64,000 nucleotides of DNA from positions 34,778,730-34,842,729 of the forward strand of contig NC_054703.1 of the NCBI RefSeq assembly GCF_016097555.1. The letters are read 5' to 3'. The stretch comes from Gigantopelta aegis. Its lineage: Eukaryota; Mollusca; Gastropoda; Neomphalida; Peltospiridae. The notes under the pieces are model-generated. The model was not told where the DNA came from. It did no database searches and saw only the letters and a program-made list of their open reading frames with translations. Both the position numbers and the translations under genes were made by a program. Shown here one piece after another: positions 36,154 through 46,479 of this stretch. How positions within the stretch are numbered: the stretch's first letter is position 1; each line of letters opens with the position of its first letter.

Positions 36154-36795
36154 ACTACTACTATTATTACTACGACTACTTGTTACTAATATTAATACTA
36201 CTATGTAGCTGCTACTACTACTACTACAGCTACTATTACTACTGCTACTCCTGCTGCCGCTACTGCTTCAGCTGCTTCTACTGTTAAGGCTGCTACTACT
36301 ACTACTACTATTACTACTACTACTACTGCTACTGCTACTGCTACTGATATTACTTTTACTACTGCTTCTGTCACTGCTACTATTAATAGTAGTAATAGTT
36401 ATTAATTATACTTATTCTCATTACTGCTATTATATTGTTATTATTGTTGTCAGTTAGTGATAGTATAATCATTAACATCACTAATGCAATCATCAGCATA
36501 TTGTCTTTTTGTTGTCGGTTTGCGTTGTTATTGTTGTTGTCGTTGTTGTTACTGTTGTTGTTGTTGATGATGTTTCTGCTTTCGTTGTTATTATTGATAT
36601 TGTTGTTGTTTTGCGTTGTTGTTATTATTATTGTTGTTGATGATGTTCTTGTTATTGATGATGTTCTTGTTGTTGTTGTCATTGTTGTTGTTGATGTTGG
36701 TATTGTTGTTGTTAATGTTTTTGTTGTTGTTGATGTTGTTGTTGCTATTGTTGTTGCTGATGTTGTTTTTGTTGCTTTTATTGTTACAGAGTATA
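36005..36795. repeat. Second trinucleotide repeat block
   Basis: (ACT/GCT)n at 36010-36375 and (GTT/GAT)n at 36430-36790, flanking exon 6 on the other side. Confidence 0.95.
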
Positions 36796-36796
36796 T

Positions 36797-36870
36797 ATCA
36801 TGTTCCTCATATGCCGTTGTGTAACGGCCTGAGCATAATACAGTTATGTTCTGTTCTGTTCAGCGGTAGT
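36797..36870 (+). mobile_element. LINE-type 3' tail with hairpin and (TTCTG)n
   Basis: 'cctcatatgccgttgtgtaa' then 'cggcctgagcataata' then (ttctg)n. The same hairpin tail is at 42518-42578 and 63131-63200. Confidence 0.65.
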
Positions 36871-36976
36871 GTTGTTATTGTTGTTGTTAATGTTTTTGTT
36901 CATGTTGTTGATGTTATTGTTCTCGTCGTCTTTGTCGTGGTTGTCATTGTTGTTGAATGTTGTAATTTTTTTGTAC

Positions 36977-37045
36977 CTCATCTCTGATTGGCTGATATGA
37001 ATTCTGCAGGTTCTCGATGATTTCCTTTATATAAAAACCACGACT
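36977..37045 (-). CDS. DCST-like: DCST-like exon 5 (short ectodomain exon)
   Basis: A 23-codon exon, residues 242-264, phase 0 on both sides. The acceptor is catttttcag and the donor is gag|gtacaa. It encodes SRGFYIKEIIENLQNSYQP followed by IRDE, an amphipathic helix likely to be extracellular and coiled-coil prone. It is supported by splice sites and phase rather than by a distinctive motif. Confidence 0.75.
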
Positions 37046-37061
37046 CTGAAAAATGGAAAGA

Positions 37062-37290
37062 CAAATCATGGTCATTATTAGAGACGGGTTACTATCAAAT
37101 ATGCAACATGTAACAGACGTCGCAGATCGATGCAAACCGATGAAAAATACAAAATAAATGCTTGGGGGTTTTGGGTGGGTTTTTTGCAAAACAAAATATG
37201 AATTATGGTCATTATTAGAGCCGGGTTACAATAAAATCTGTAACACATACTAGACGTCGCAGATCTATGCAAACCGTCGACAATGTGTAT
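37062..37290. repeat. Tandem duplication next to exon 5
   Basis: 'ggtcattattagagacgggt' to 'acgtcgcagatcgatgcaaa' (37070-37135) recurs at 37206-37277. Confidence 0.8.
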
Positions 37291-37795
37291 AACAACGTAG
37301 TGGCAGACGGCATGTCGTGGGTGCATAAGGTTCAAATGTATTGCAATATATTTAACCTGCCACGATGCGCGGTCATCTACTGCGAACTGGGTTACATATT
37401 TTGTTGGAACCAGTCTTGACAGGTGTTTCTACGTAGAGTTAACTAGAGTTGAATCCCGTCGGTACTCGAGAAAGTGTTCGACCCATCGGTGAATTCGACA
37501 TAACCATTCGGTCAACAACGTGTAACTCGAGACTTCTACGGTGTATTCGACCCTTCCTTGTTCGACCCAACGATATTTAATTGTGTATGCATTTGTATGT
37601 AGATTGAATGGGGTTTTAAAGGTGCAGTGTTTTCCTCTTGAACAGGACTGGGTGGTTACCCTTTTCTGGGTATGTTGCCCCCAGATACCCAAACGGTCCA
37701 TGGCGACAGGCATAGTGATATTAATTTTTTTAAAAAGTGGTAAAGACACCAAAGCTATATAGAAATATATAGCGTAAATAATTGTGGTCTTTGGT
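37291..37795. other. Intronic sequence, no gene recognised
   Basis: Minus-strand frame of ~107 codons without a domain. A tandem of 'gttcgacccatcggt/gttcgacccaacga' words lies at 37470-37575. Confidence 0.35.
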
Positions 37796-37799
37796 CATA

Positions 37800-38010
37800 A
37801 AGTTTGTTTTTGTTTAACGAAACCACAACAGCTGAGATGTATTAATCATTGCCTACTGCATGTGAAACATTTGGTAATTCTGACATATAGTCTTAGAGAG
37901 GAAACCGCTACATTGTTCCATTAGTAGCAAGGAATATTTTATTATGCACCATCCCATAGACATCCAAAACCGACCGCGCATCAAGCGGACGCTTTATCAC
38001 TGATTACATC
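37800..38010 (-). mobile_element. SINE-B2, diverged
   Basis: The tail side 'tttgtttaacgaaaccacaa' to the head side 'accgaccgcgcatcaagcgg', with an internal deletion. Confidence 0.7.
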
Positions 38011-38130
38011 ACCCCAATGGGTCGACCGATTAGGATCAATCCCAGACAGGACTGCACAACAAGGAACGCTCTAACCACTGGTCTCCAATCAGAGAATGGT
38101 TCAACTGTCATGATTCCATCCCTCGAAGGG

Positions 38131-38452
38131 GCGAGACGTAGCCCAGTGGTACAGCGTTCGCTTGATGTGCGGTCGGTTTGGGATCGATCCCCGTCCGTGG
38201 GTCCATTGGGCTATTTCTCGCTCCAGCCAGTGCACCACGACTGGTACATCAAAGGCCATGGTATGTACTATCCTGTCTATGGGATGGTGCATATAAAAGA
38301 TTCCTTGCTGCTAATCGAAAAGAGTAGCCCATGAAGTGGCGACAGCGGGTTTCCTCTCTCAATATCTGTGTGGTCCTTAGCCATATGTCCGACGCCATAT
38401 AACCGAAAATGAAATGTGTTGAGTGCGTCGTTAAATAAAACATTTCCTTCCA
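38131..38452 (+). mobile_element. SINE-B1, full length
   Basis: 'gggcgagacgtagcccagtg' with B box to 'gtcgttaaataaaacatttc'. Close to consensus. Confidence 0.9.
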
Positions 38453-38539
38453 ATCAGAGACTTGTTCAACTGAGGTGATTCCATCCTTCTACGCTATTAT
38501 TATGTAATAAATCGATATAAAAATATTTACTAAAACTTC

Positions 38540-38992
38540 GCTGGGACGAGAAACAGCCCAATGGGCCTACCGACGGAGATCGATCTTATAGCGATCGCGC
38601 ATCAGGCCAGTGCTTTGACACTGGGCTAAAAAGAAAAAAGTAAAAGTTTTTTTTTATTTAACGACGCCACTAGAGTACATTGATTTTTTAATCTTATAAT
38701 CGGCTATTGGACGTCAAACATATGGTCATTCTGACACTGTTTTTTAGAGGAAATCCGCTGTCGCCACATAGGCTACTCTTTTACGACAGGCAGCAAGGGA
38801 TCTTTTATTTGCGCTTCCCACAGGCAGCATAGCATAAACCATGGCCTTTGTTGAACCAGTTATGGATCACTGGTCGGTGCAGGTTTACACCTACCCATTG
38901 AGCCTTGCGAACCCAGTACCTACCAGTCTGTAGACCGATGGCTTAACCACGACGCCACCGAGGCCGGAGACACTGGGCTACGTCCCGTCCTT
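38540..38992 (-). mobile_element. SINE-B head fragment split by a SINE-A
   Basis: SINE-B sequence at 38545-38628 and 38969-38992 is separated by a SINE-A (38629-38968, minus). Both flanks show the duplication 'gacactgggcta' (38617-38628, 38969-38980), so the A copy is the younger. Confidence 0.9.
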
Positions 38993-39020
38993 ATATGGTC
39001 ATATGAATATTCATCAATAC

Positions 39021-39160
39021 CTGGATATCTTTAAGCCCTTCCTTGATGGGTTCCGTTCGAAGTTTAAATCGGTTCCTTGTCAGGTTGACCAGAACCTGAG
39101 TCATACAGGTCAGCATTTTGGTGGTCTCTTTGGCGTTATAGATTATGTTAGTGACCGGAC
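39021..39160 (-). CDS. DCST-like: DCST-like exon 4 (start of ectodomain)
   Basis: Residues 195-241, phase 1 in and 0 out. The acceptor is aaccaccag and the donor is cag|gtattg. It continues the membrane segment as G-PVTNIIYNAKETTKMLTC and then MTQVLVNLTRNRFKLRTE. The 'GPxxNIxxN' motif followed by a conserved Cys and an NLT glycosylation sequon is the usual junction between the membrane cluster and the extracellular part of DCST proteins. The antisense strand has an overlapping open frame that is only a shadow. Confidence 0.87.
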
Positions 39161-39289
39161 CTGGTGGTTAAGAGAAAAACTGATGGTATACAGCACGTCA
39201 GAGAAGAAACCTGCTGTGTCGTGTATGTAGATGACGACGACGCTCGTTTGTTATTCTAACAATTATTCAACAATGCACAGGTAGGTGGA

Positions 39290-39488
39290 TAGGTGGAGGG
39301 AGGGAAGGACGGACGGACGGATGGATGGATGGATGGATGGATGGATGGATGGATGGATGGATGGTTGGATCGATTGAGGAACGGACATAAAAGCAAAAAC
39401 ACAGACAAATAGACAGACTGGCTGACTGACTGACTGACTGACAGATAGATTGACAAACAGACAGACAGACAGACAGATAGATAGAGAG

Positions 39489-39540
<52 letters not shown>

Positions 39541-39545
39541 GGACG
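39290..39545. repeat. (GGAT)n, (ACTG)n and (GATA)n microsatellites
   Basis: Three adjacent tetranucleotide tracts in the intron between exons 3 and 4. Confidence 0.95.
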
Positions 39546-39724
39546 GACTGCTAGCAATGGACAGACTGACGGGTGGATGAACGGATCAACAAAAGCCTGC
39601 ATTTTATAACTGATTCGATATGTACACAGTGTGATATGATTGTGATATGAGATATGTGATGTAAGAAGACGTTATCTGATGTGACGTATGATGTGAGATT
39701 AAATTTAAAATGTTGGCATATAGT

Positions 39725-39912
39725 CTTGTAGAGGAACATTTTTTCATTAGTAGCAAGGGATCTTATATATACACCATCCCACAGACAGGATAGCACATAT
39801 CACGGCATTTGATAAACCAATCGTGGTGCACTGGCTAGAACCAGAAAGAGCCCAACCCTAAACCGACCCTGCATCACGCGATCCGCTTTACCAGTGGGCT
39901 ACGTCCCGTCCC
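39725..39912 (-). mobile_element. SINE-B2 fragment
   Basis: 'ttagtagcaagggatcttat' to the head side 'accagtgggctacgtcccgt'; the 3' tail is missing. Confidence 0.75.
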
Positions 39913-40110
39913 CAATATGAGATAAATGATATGACATATATAACACACGTTCATAACATAAATGATATGACATATATAACACACGTTCATAAATAAATGA
40001 TATGACATATATAACACACGTTCATGACATAAATGTTATGACATATATAACACAATGTTCGTGACATAACTGATATGACATATACAACACACGTTCATGA
40101 CATAAATGAT
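39913..40110. repeat. ~36-bp tandem repeat
   Basis: About five units of 'gatatgacatatataacaca' + 'cgttcataacataaat', ending ~20 bp from the exon 3 donor. Confidence 0.88.
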
Positions 40111-40131
40111 ATATGGTCCTGTATGGTCTAC

Positions 40132-40335
40132 CTGCTATCAGGTACATGATGGCGAACGCGGACACGTAGGAACGGCCGCCCTTGCCGAAGATGAGCAGCA
40201 CCACGAGAGAGAGCATGCAGCGCATGCGAACACTGGCCGTGAAGCACACGGCGATAACGAAGAGACAGCCTGCAGACGCGATCTCGTAGGTCTCCTCCTC
40301 GAGGTCAAACTTCGTCAGAACCACCTGGTTGAACG
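40132..40335 (-). CDS. DCST-like: DCST-like exon 3 (membrane helices 2-4)
   Basis: Residues 127-194. The acceptor is ttttttccag and the donor is g|gtagac. After [19 protein letters not shown] the sequence holds three hydrophobic segments: [25 protein letters not shown] and [11 protein letters not shown] (completed by exon 4). Between them are SVRMRC and GKGGRSYV. The pattern 'VRxxxLLxxPxxxxxxGRxxxxxxxxxxxxxGP' at this point is a hallmark of DCST1/2 and sneaky, and makes this the most diagnostic exon of the set. Short AT-rich tandem repeats of about 36 bp end just downstream of the donor. Confidence 0.88.
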
Positions 40336-40437
40336 CTGGAAAAAAGGGGGTTAGGTTTAAAGGTATGGAAGGGTTCAGAAAAGAGAGATACGTTAATCGG
40401 TGGATAAAGGCATGGACTGAAGATAGCTTTAGAATTA

Positions 40438-40855
40438 ATGGATGGATGGATGGATGGATGGATGGATGGATGGACGGATGGATGGATGGATGATGGATAA
40501 ATGAATGGATGGATGAATAAATTAATTTTATAAAATTAATAGAGGGATGAATGAATGGATTAATTAATTAATTAACCGATGGATGGATGGATGAATTAAT
40601 GATGAACGAATGAATGAATGAATGGAGGGATGGATGGATGGATAGATGGATGGAGGAATGGATTGATAAATGAATGAATGAATGGGTGACAGGCTGATTG
40701 ACTGGATGGATGGATGGATGGATGGATGGATGGATGGATGGATGGATGGATGGATGAATGGATGAATGAATGAATGAATGAATATATAAAGTGATAGAAG
40801 GATGGATTGATAGGTGAATGAATGAATAAAGGAAGGAAGGAAGGATATCTTAGCA
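40438..40855. repeat. (GGAT/GAAT)n microsatellite
   Basis: Compound tetranucleotide repeat in the intron between exons 2 and 3. Confidence 0.95.
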
Positions 40856-41149
40856 TGAAAGAAAAACTGCTAATGCTAACTAGGTTAAAAACACATGCAG
40901 CCGCGTGTACAGGAGGGTCGGTGTCCACACCCTTACAGAAGGAATGTTCAATTTTTAAATATAGTTTTCGGAGGAGTGTGACTCTCTAGACCCCTTACTT
41001 TCCTGCACGTTCGGCTTGTATGGACATGTTCAGAAAGGAGAAACCAGTGAAGAAAAGGAAAGAAAGAACAACAAATGAGATAGTTGGACGCCAAGCATAC
41101 AAAAGGAAATATATTTGATGGGGAAATGGAAGAAGGGCTAAGTTCGAAA

Positions 41150-41275
41150 GTCAGGTCAGGTCAGGTCAGGTCAGGTCAGGTCAGAGGGGTTTTACGTGCA
41201 AATCCAGTAGCGCACGCCTGTCATGGGCACAGGTGACGGCCTTCGAAGGGTTTGCCAACAGCCTTTCACCACACT
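41150..41275 (-). mobile_element. SINE/LINE 3' end with (TGACC)n tail
   Basis: On the minus strand a GC-rich segment ends 'tgcacgtaaaacccctctga' then (cctga)n. The same style of end occurs at 43390-43650 on plus. Confidence 0.6.
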
Positions 41276-41305
41276 GTATACACCTACACTAGATAAGAAA
41301 CCCAC

Positions 41306-41428
41306 CGTATCCGAGTAGAATTCCGATTGGAAAGGTCAGCGCTGATTTAACCGCAGTGTACTGGTTTGTGTCCGACAGCCAGACTTTCCGTAACGTTTTC
41401 CCGATCAATCGCAGAAACTTCGGACACT
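41306..41428 (-). CDS. DCST-like: DCST-like exon 2 (first membrane segment)
   Basis: Residues 86-126. The acceptor is ttatttcag and the donor is g|gtgggt; phase is 1 in and 1 out. The peptide CPKFLRLIGKTLRKVW is amphipathic and basic. It is followed by ALTFPIGILLGYG, the start of the first membrane helix, finished in exon 3. A 'PxGxxLGYG' segment leading the membrane cluster is what the DCST family has at this place (from memory of the family). The intron to exon 1 is 584 bp and contains a minus-strand SINE-B. Confidence 0.82.
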
Positions 41429-41554
41429 CTGAAATAAAATAATAATAGTAATAATAATACATACTATATTTATTATTCCCCAAACAAATATGATCATGTC
41501 AAGTTCGGGTTCTTTGATATTGGTTTAAAATTCTGGCATTACAAAGAAAAAAAG

Positions 41555-41862
41555 ATATGTTTTATTTAACGACGCACCCAACACAATGTATTTTACGATT
41601 ATATGGCGTTAGACGTATGGTTAAGGACCACACAGATATTGAGAGAGGGAACCCGCTGTCGCTACTCTTTTCGATTAGCAGCAAGGGATCTTTTATATGC
41701 ACCATCCCACAGACAGGGTAGTACATACCATGGCCTTTGATATACCAGTCGTGGTGCACCGGCTGGAACGAGAAATAGCCTAATGGGTCCACCGACGGGG
41801 ATCGATCCCACACCGACCGCGCATCGAGCGAGCGCTGTACCACTGGCCTACGTCTCGCCCCT
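41555..41862 (-). mobile_element. SINE-B1 in intron 1
   Basis: Full-length minus copy, same strand as the gene. 'tttatttaacgacgcaccca' to the head 'ccactggcctacgtctcgcc'. Confidence 0.88.
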
Positions 41863-42012
41863 CCTGGCATTACAATACGCACCAATTTGGGTTATTTTAA
41901 CATTTAGTCGAGAGTTGAAATCACTGTTTAAAGTGAGATAACATCAAATGTCTGTGGTAAGCCAAAAGTCGTGCTAAATTCGAACCCTATAACAATAGCC
42001 TCTTTCACTTAC

Positions 42013-42268
42013 TTCTTCTTTTCTTCTTCTTTCTGGCGCCTTTGGGTTTTTTAGGAGACTTTTTCTTCGCTGACTCTGTGTCACTACCTTGTCTAATCAC
42101 CGATCCCTCGAGAGACAAGTTGTCGGGACTACTGTAACCTCTATCGGGGTTCTCCTCACCAGGGGAGATAAATAGACTGTGAGTGCTGCCACCTAGCAGC
42201 GGATCCGTTTCTGAGTAATCCCCAAACTCATCGCTGTGCCAAGACCTTGAGTCTTCTGAGCGACTCAT
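42013..42268 (-). CDS. DCST-like: DCST-like exon 1 (start codon, cytosolic N-terminus)
   Basis: Encodes residues 1-85 plus one base. The ATG at 42268 opens MSRSEDSRSWHSDEFGDYSE, an acidic, Ser-rich region containing TDPLLGG, which resembles a dileucine-type sorting signal. It ends in a strongly basic run (KKKSPKKPKGARKKKKRRS). There is no signal peptide, which fits a multi-pass protein with a cytosolic N-terminus. The exon ends at a consensus donor, gtaagt, in phase 1. The extra base plus AG from exon 2 makes Lys. The start is chosen because it is the first ATG of the open frame and sits directly upstream of exons with matching phase. A TGACGTCA site lies 116 bp upstream. Confidence 0.8.
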
Positions 42269-42420
42269 TATTTCGGTCAGCTATACATCAGTCAATGTCA
42301 TTTTGTTTTTATCATGCAACGGCAGATGGAATAACGTGCTTGTAGTAAAACTTAGATTCGTGACGTAATTCTGGTTAGCCATATGACGTCATAGTTGTTT
42401 GTATTACACAGGCACGTGAT
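42269..42420 (-). promoter_or_regulatory. Upstream region of DCST-like gene with CRE site
   Basis: The 150 bp upstream of the start codon contains a perfect palindromic CRE, TGACGTCA, at 42384-42391, and a half-matching TGACGTAA-like site at 42361. No clear TATA box is seen. CREM/CREB-type factors drive many testis genes in animals, which would suit a sperm gene; that link is inference. Confidence 0.4.
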
Positions 42421-42469
42421 GTTAATTTTGTAAACTGAAATTTTTTGTTTTGACATTGTACATTTTCTC

Positions 42470-42580
42470 CTGTAAACCCCATCTTGTCACTGTCATATAA
42501 TTATTGTTAATGTACCTCATATGCCGCTGAATAGCGGCCTGAGTGAAATAAAGTTCTGTTCTGTTCTGTTCTGTTCTGAT
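42470..42580 (+). mobile_element. LINE-type hairpin tail with (TTCTG)n
   Basis: 'ccatcttgtcactgtcatat' then 'atgccgctgaatagcggcct' then 'gagtgaaataaagttctg' repeats. Homologous to 63131-63250 (inverted). Confidence 0.7.
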
Positions 42581-43385
42581 GGTTAGTATGTTATGTAATG
42601 TGATTGGTTAGTAGTTACATTATTTTGTTGGTATTAAAGAGATAACAACCCCCGCAAATCCGATGACGCAATTAGAAAGTGCGACGAGACAAGTTAACAT
42701 TTAAAGCCTACCGCACACGAATTCCGGAAATAACAGGTCAGGCCCCGTGCTTGATGTCTTGATTTTAATAAAGTCTAGATTTTAATGTCATGGCAACGCC
42801 ATTCAAATAGCATTACGTGAACAGGTGGTTCATTAACCGATTCACTCCGGCTGTCTCTTGCGCTAAACACCCATGTCCCAAAAGGTCAATGCACAATATT
42901 ACAAAATAGCATGGGCAAAACACAGCCAGAAGGCTTACCATTAAACATACATATTGTTTTAATTCTTCACCATTTCCTAGAAGTGAATATGTGAACCATA
43001 ACTTGTGTGACAGTTAGGAACTAGAGTGGACCGTGATCAACTCTCACCCGAAAGTGATCTGTGTAGTGAGACCTTAAAGTCTATTAACTGATTTTGTCAA
43101 ACCTGGTTCGAAGTCAGTTTGATAATTTGGGTAATTTACACCATGAAAAGCTATACTAGACCAGTGTAAGTTATGAACTCTAAACAATACATCAAAAGAT
43201 AAATGCACCATACCTTCCAATAAAACTTCATATCACATTGTTACTCCTTGGTCATCCACACAATAGATGGCCATCAAACAAGCAGCCATTACATGGTAAT
43301 GTATGACTTTTTGGTAGTTCTGATATAAGGAACATACAAAGAAGCTAATTATATTGTTAGTTCATTAAAAATATTAGTTTTCATT
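42581..43385. other. No gene recognised
   Basis: 42742-42800 matches the palindrome at 28870-28968 ('ggccccgtgctt', 'taaagtctagattttaa'). Otherwise unassigned. Confidence 0.4.
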
Positions 43386-43394
43386 AATGGTATT

Positions 43395-43650
43395 GATAAA
43401 TCCTAGGGGACATTTACAAATTCAAGAGCACCGAAACCAACCCTCGTCCGCTACCGACCCTGGTCGGGCTGCTTGTGTTCCCTTGCACATGCCAGCAAGG
43501 GCGACCCCCTCTCCCACACAATCCAAGCCTTGTCCTGTCCTGGACGGAGGAACCGGCGAGTGTCGACACCTACGTCATGACATGCGTGTGCTACAACAGC
43601 TTGTTCTGAATGTGCACGTTAAACCTATGACCTGAGCTGACCTAACAGGA
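43395..43650 (+). mobile_element. SINE-like repeat ending in TGACC words
   Basis: GC-rich island with '(g)ctacaacagcttgttctg' and 'aatgtgcacgttaaacctat' + 'gacctgagctgacct'. The 82-codon frame across it is not treated as a gene. Confidence 0.6.
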
Positions 43651-43798
43651 TTACTTTCTGTTGTTAACCTTTTATCTCTATCTGGTTGATAAATCAATGG
43701 AAGGTGAACTGCTGTCATTGTCATGTGATTATCGAATGCTACGAGGTCATCAGTACAGCAGCAAATACAATTAAATATGTTTCCTACATGTAGGTTCC

Positions 43799-43806
43799 TT
43801 TTTTTT

Positions 43807-43843
<37 letters not shown>
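43799..43843. repeat. Poly-T tract
   Basis: About 40 T with two C interruptions. Confidence 0.95.
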
Positions 43844-43844
<1 letters not shown>

Positions 43845-43994
43845 GCCAGATTAGTTATAAATTCTGAATCATGTACACTGCACCTTTGGTATGGGGATTG
43901 CTAAATGATGAAGACAAGCAAATATTGTCTTATGGGAGAGCTGCAAAAGTTGCATTCAACTATTTGTGCAGTATTAAAAAAAAACAGAAGAAAA

Positions 43995-44075
43995 AGGTTT
44001 TGAGTGAGGGTTCGGACGAACCCCCCCCCCCCCCCCCGAACCCCCCTCCCCCCAACCCCCAAATACGGGCCTGAA
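43995..44075. repeat. C-run repeat
   Basis: 'gagggttcggacgaac' + C runs + 'aaatacgggcctga'; related in inverse to 8540-8620. Confidence 0.6.
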
Positions 44076-44570
44076 TTGTAAGTAAATTTGATTGATTAGT
44101 TTGTTATTTGTGTTATTTGCCAATATGCTCCGCTGTAAGATTTATTCATACCAGTGGCGGTATACGTTGGTTAAAAGTGACATAAAAGTTAACACGTGAA
44201 TGACACGTGCATGCTCAAGAACAATGGGGTTGCAAGGGGGTGACAATTTTATCATATACAGTGAACTCAGTCCGCAGAGAAGTGCCAGATCAATCTTTAT
44301 TATATTTTAATTATATTATATCAAAGTGTCAGAATATATTTAATGCGATATAGAATTAAACTAATGTTTTTTGATAACAGAGTTATTTCTGTTAGGAAAT
44401 CTGTCACGAAAGCCAAATATCCCCTTAATCCTTGCAAGCCCAAGTAAATCGGTAAAGTTTGTTGGGTTTGGGTTTTGGGGGGTGGGTTTTTTTTATTAGG
44501 CCACTCGACACCAGAAAGGGCTAACATATTTTGCCAATATAAATGACAGGAATTTTGATTAAACTATCGG
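44076..44570. other. No gene recognised
   Basis: AT-rich. A minus-strand frame of 68 codons has no domain. Confidence 0.4.
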
Positions 44571-44572
44571 AA

Positions 44573-44574
<2 letters not shown>

Positions 44575-44660
<86 letters not shown>
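44575..44660. repeat. (CT)n microsatellite
   Basis: About 43 uninterrupted CT units. Confidence 0.97.
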
Positions 44661-44664
<4 letters not shown>

Positions 44665-45300
44665 GTTTAACATTTTACTGAAAATAAAGCACCCGTAATT
44701 AATGCACTGTAGCCACGGTTCACGATGTATAAGCTGTCACCCCCAACCCACCCCAACCACCCTCTGAAATCCAGTGGTCCCTGCAATGCATGTGCTATCA
44801 ACAGTCAACAGAGTTCAATGGTCCAGTTGATACTCGCTCAATGCGGATAATTTACATGTGTTTACGATCATGCCCGATGACGCTGAGATTTAGATACTTA
44901 GACTAGTAATAACGGTGCAGTTACTGTTTTAATATTTCTGTTTTCAGTTCACAAAGTATATCTTATGTTTAACAATAAGGAAAAAATACATCTCGAAAAA
45001 AATCCAAAAGAAATGCCGCAGAGAACGAAAACCTCCGCGGCAATCTCCACGGCACTGCCGATTGCCGCGGCAATTGCAGTGGTTGACTAAATAAACAAAT
45101 TTACGTCTAGCATTGATGTGCGTTCACTGACCCGTGTTTCAATATCGCCAGGCGTACACTATCGTACGGGGTGGACCGTAGCGCTTATTTTTGTCGTTGT
45201 GAAGATTTCATTTTTTGTTATTTAATATTAATATTTCAATGGTGGCAATACTACTTTTTAAAAATATTTGTATAATTTTACATTGATGTTCGTTATCATA
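44661..45300. other. No gene recognised
   Basis: Contains a short inverted word pair around 45030-45085 ('ccgcggcaatctccacggca', 'gccgattgccgcggcaattg') and nothing coding. Confidence 0.4.
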
Positions 45301-45305
45301 TAACT

Positions 45306-45360
45306 CTAGCCGATGTGGTTTTTGTGCTGGGGTGTCGTTAAACATTCATTCATTCGTATA
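45306..45360 (+). mobile_element. SINE-D 3' tail
   Basis: 'tagccgatgtggtttttgtg' + 'ctggggtgtcgttaaacatt' + (attc)n. Confidence 0.65.
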
Positions 45361-45451
45361 ATTTTAAAACAAAATAATAAAATTTAAATTTAAAACAAAT
45401 ACGTAAAGTGAACCATTTTTAACATCCAGTCCTTCTATACCATAAAACTTC

Positions 45452-45580
45452 GAGGTTTTTTTTGTTGTTGTTGTTTTTTGTTTTTTTGTTTGTTTTTTTG
45501 TTTGTTTTTCTTTTTTCTTTTTTTTTTTGGGGGGGGGGGGTTGTTGTTGTTTTGTTTGGTGGTTTTTTGGGGGGAGGGTC
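45452..45580. repeat. T/G low-complexity tract
   Basis: (TTG)n, T runs and G runs; not coding. Confidence 0.9.
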
Positions 45581-45986
45581 TCATTCACAATTTCCCTTTG
45601 TGCTGGGATAGTCATTAGGTGTATGTGTGTATATATTTTATTATATACATACAAACATACAAGCATACAATAAATTAATAATTACAACTATGACAAAGGT
45701 GGGTATTTAGAGCATGCATCAAACCATGAGTACATAGATAGTGATTCAAATACGAGCACATAAAGTGTATGGGGTAATACAATTATCGCCTGCTATTGTT
45801 GGCTTTAAAGTATTGTTTGCTTAGTAGATGAATGTAATAGATAACGGTTTCACAGTAAGTACTTTCTATAGAGTCATCAACATTAACTGGAGCTTCACAA
45901 GATAAGATTTTAATAATAAAAACAGAATCAGGAAGATTGTGAAGAGCGACACTGAATTCCACTGGCCCTATGTCTAGAAGAGATAT

Positions 45987-46418
45987 TTAGAATTCGTTTC
46001 TAATTTCAGCTATAAATTGACAGTGACATATAACATGTATTTGCAAATCAGAATATTTTAAGTGACAGAGGGGACACACGCTTTCGCATGACATAGGTCT
46101 CCACGAAGCGCATATATGTATTACATGATGTGCGTGTTCTTTTAACAACGGGTTCACACGAAAAATCTGCCATGCTTTGTTGATATTTAAATTGGGATGG
46201 AGTTGCAGAAAATAGCTGATGTCTGGCGAAGACGAGAATTGTGTTTGCCACTTTAATTCTTCAAAATCAAACACGCTTTTCCTAACTAGTCGTTTCCACG
46301 TATGTTTCGATGGAAATGTTGACGTCTTATAGAAATCAATCCGATGATGTAAAGGTTGGTATTTACACATAATCGTGTGTGTATGTTTGTTATAAAAGCT
46401 AAAGGTATTGTAAACCAT
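45987..46418 (-). pseudogene. LINE C-terminal part with Cys/His motif
   Basis: An open frame of ~143 codons ending CPLCHLKYSDLQIHVICHC and QFIAEIRNEF, a C-x2-C-x8-H-x3-C arrangement like the C-terminal zinc motif of several LINE clades. It follows the RT in the right order. Confidence 0.65.
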
Positions 46419-46479
46419 TTGTTTTTAAAACATAGCAGCCTACTTGTTATAACTTTTTATACCAAGGTCCAAGGTGGGG

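Noticed and set aside
37429-37752. 107-codon minus-strand frame between exons
   Set aside because: Not needed by the exon phases, contains short internal tandem words, no domain.
39003-39230. 75-codon plus-strand frame
   Set aside because: Antisense shadow of DCST-like exon 4.
40106-40354. 82-codon plus-strand frame
   Set aside because: Antisense shadow of DCST-like exon 3.
43387-43635. 82-codon frame in a GC-rich island
   Set aside because: The sequence is a dispersed repeat ending in TGACC words like that at 41150; no domain.
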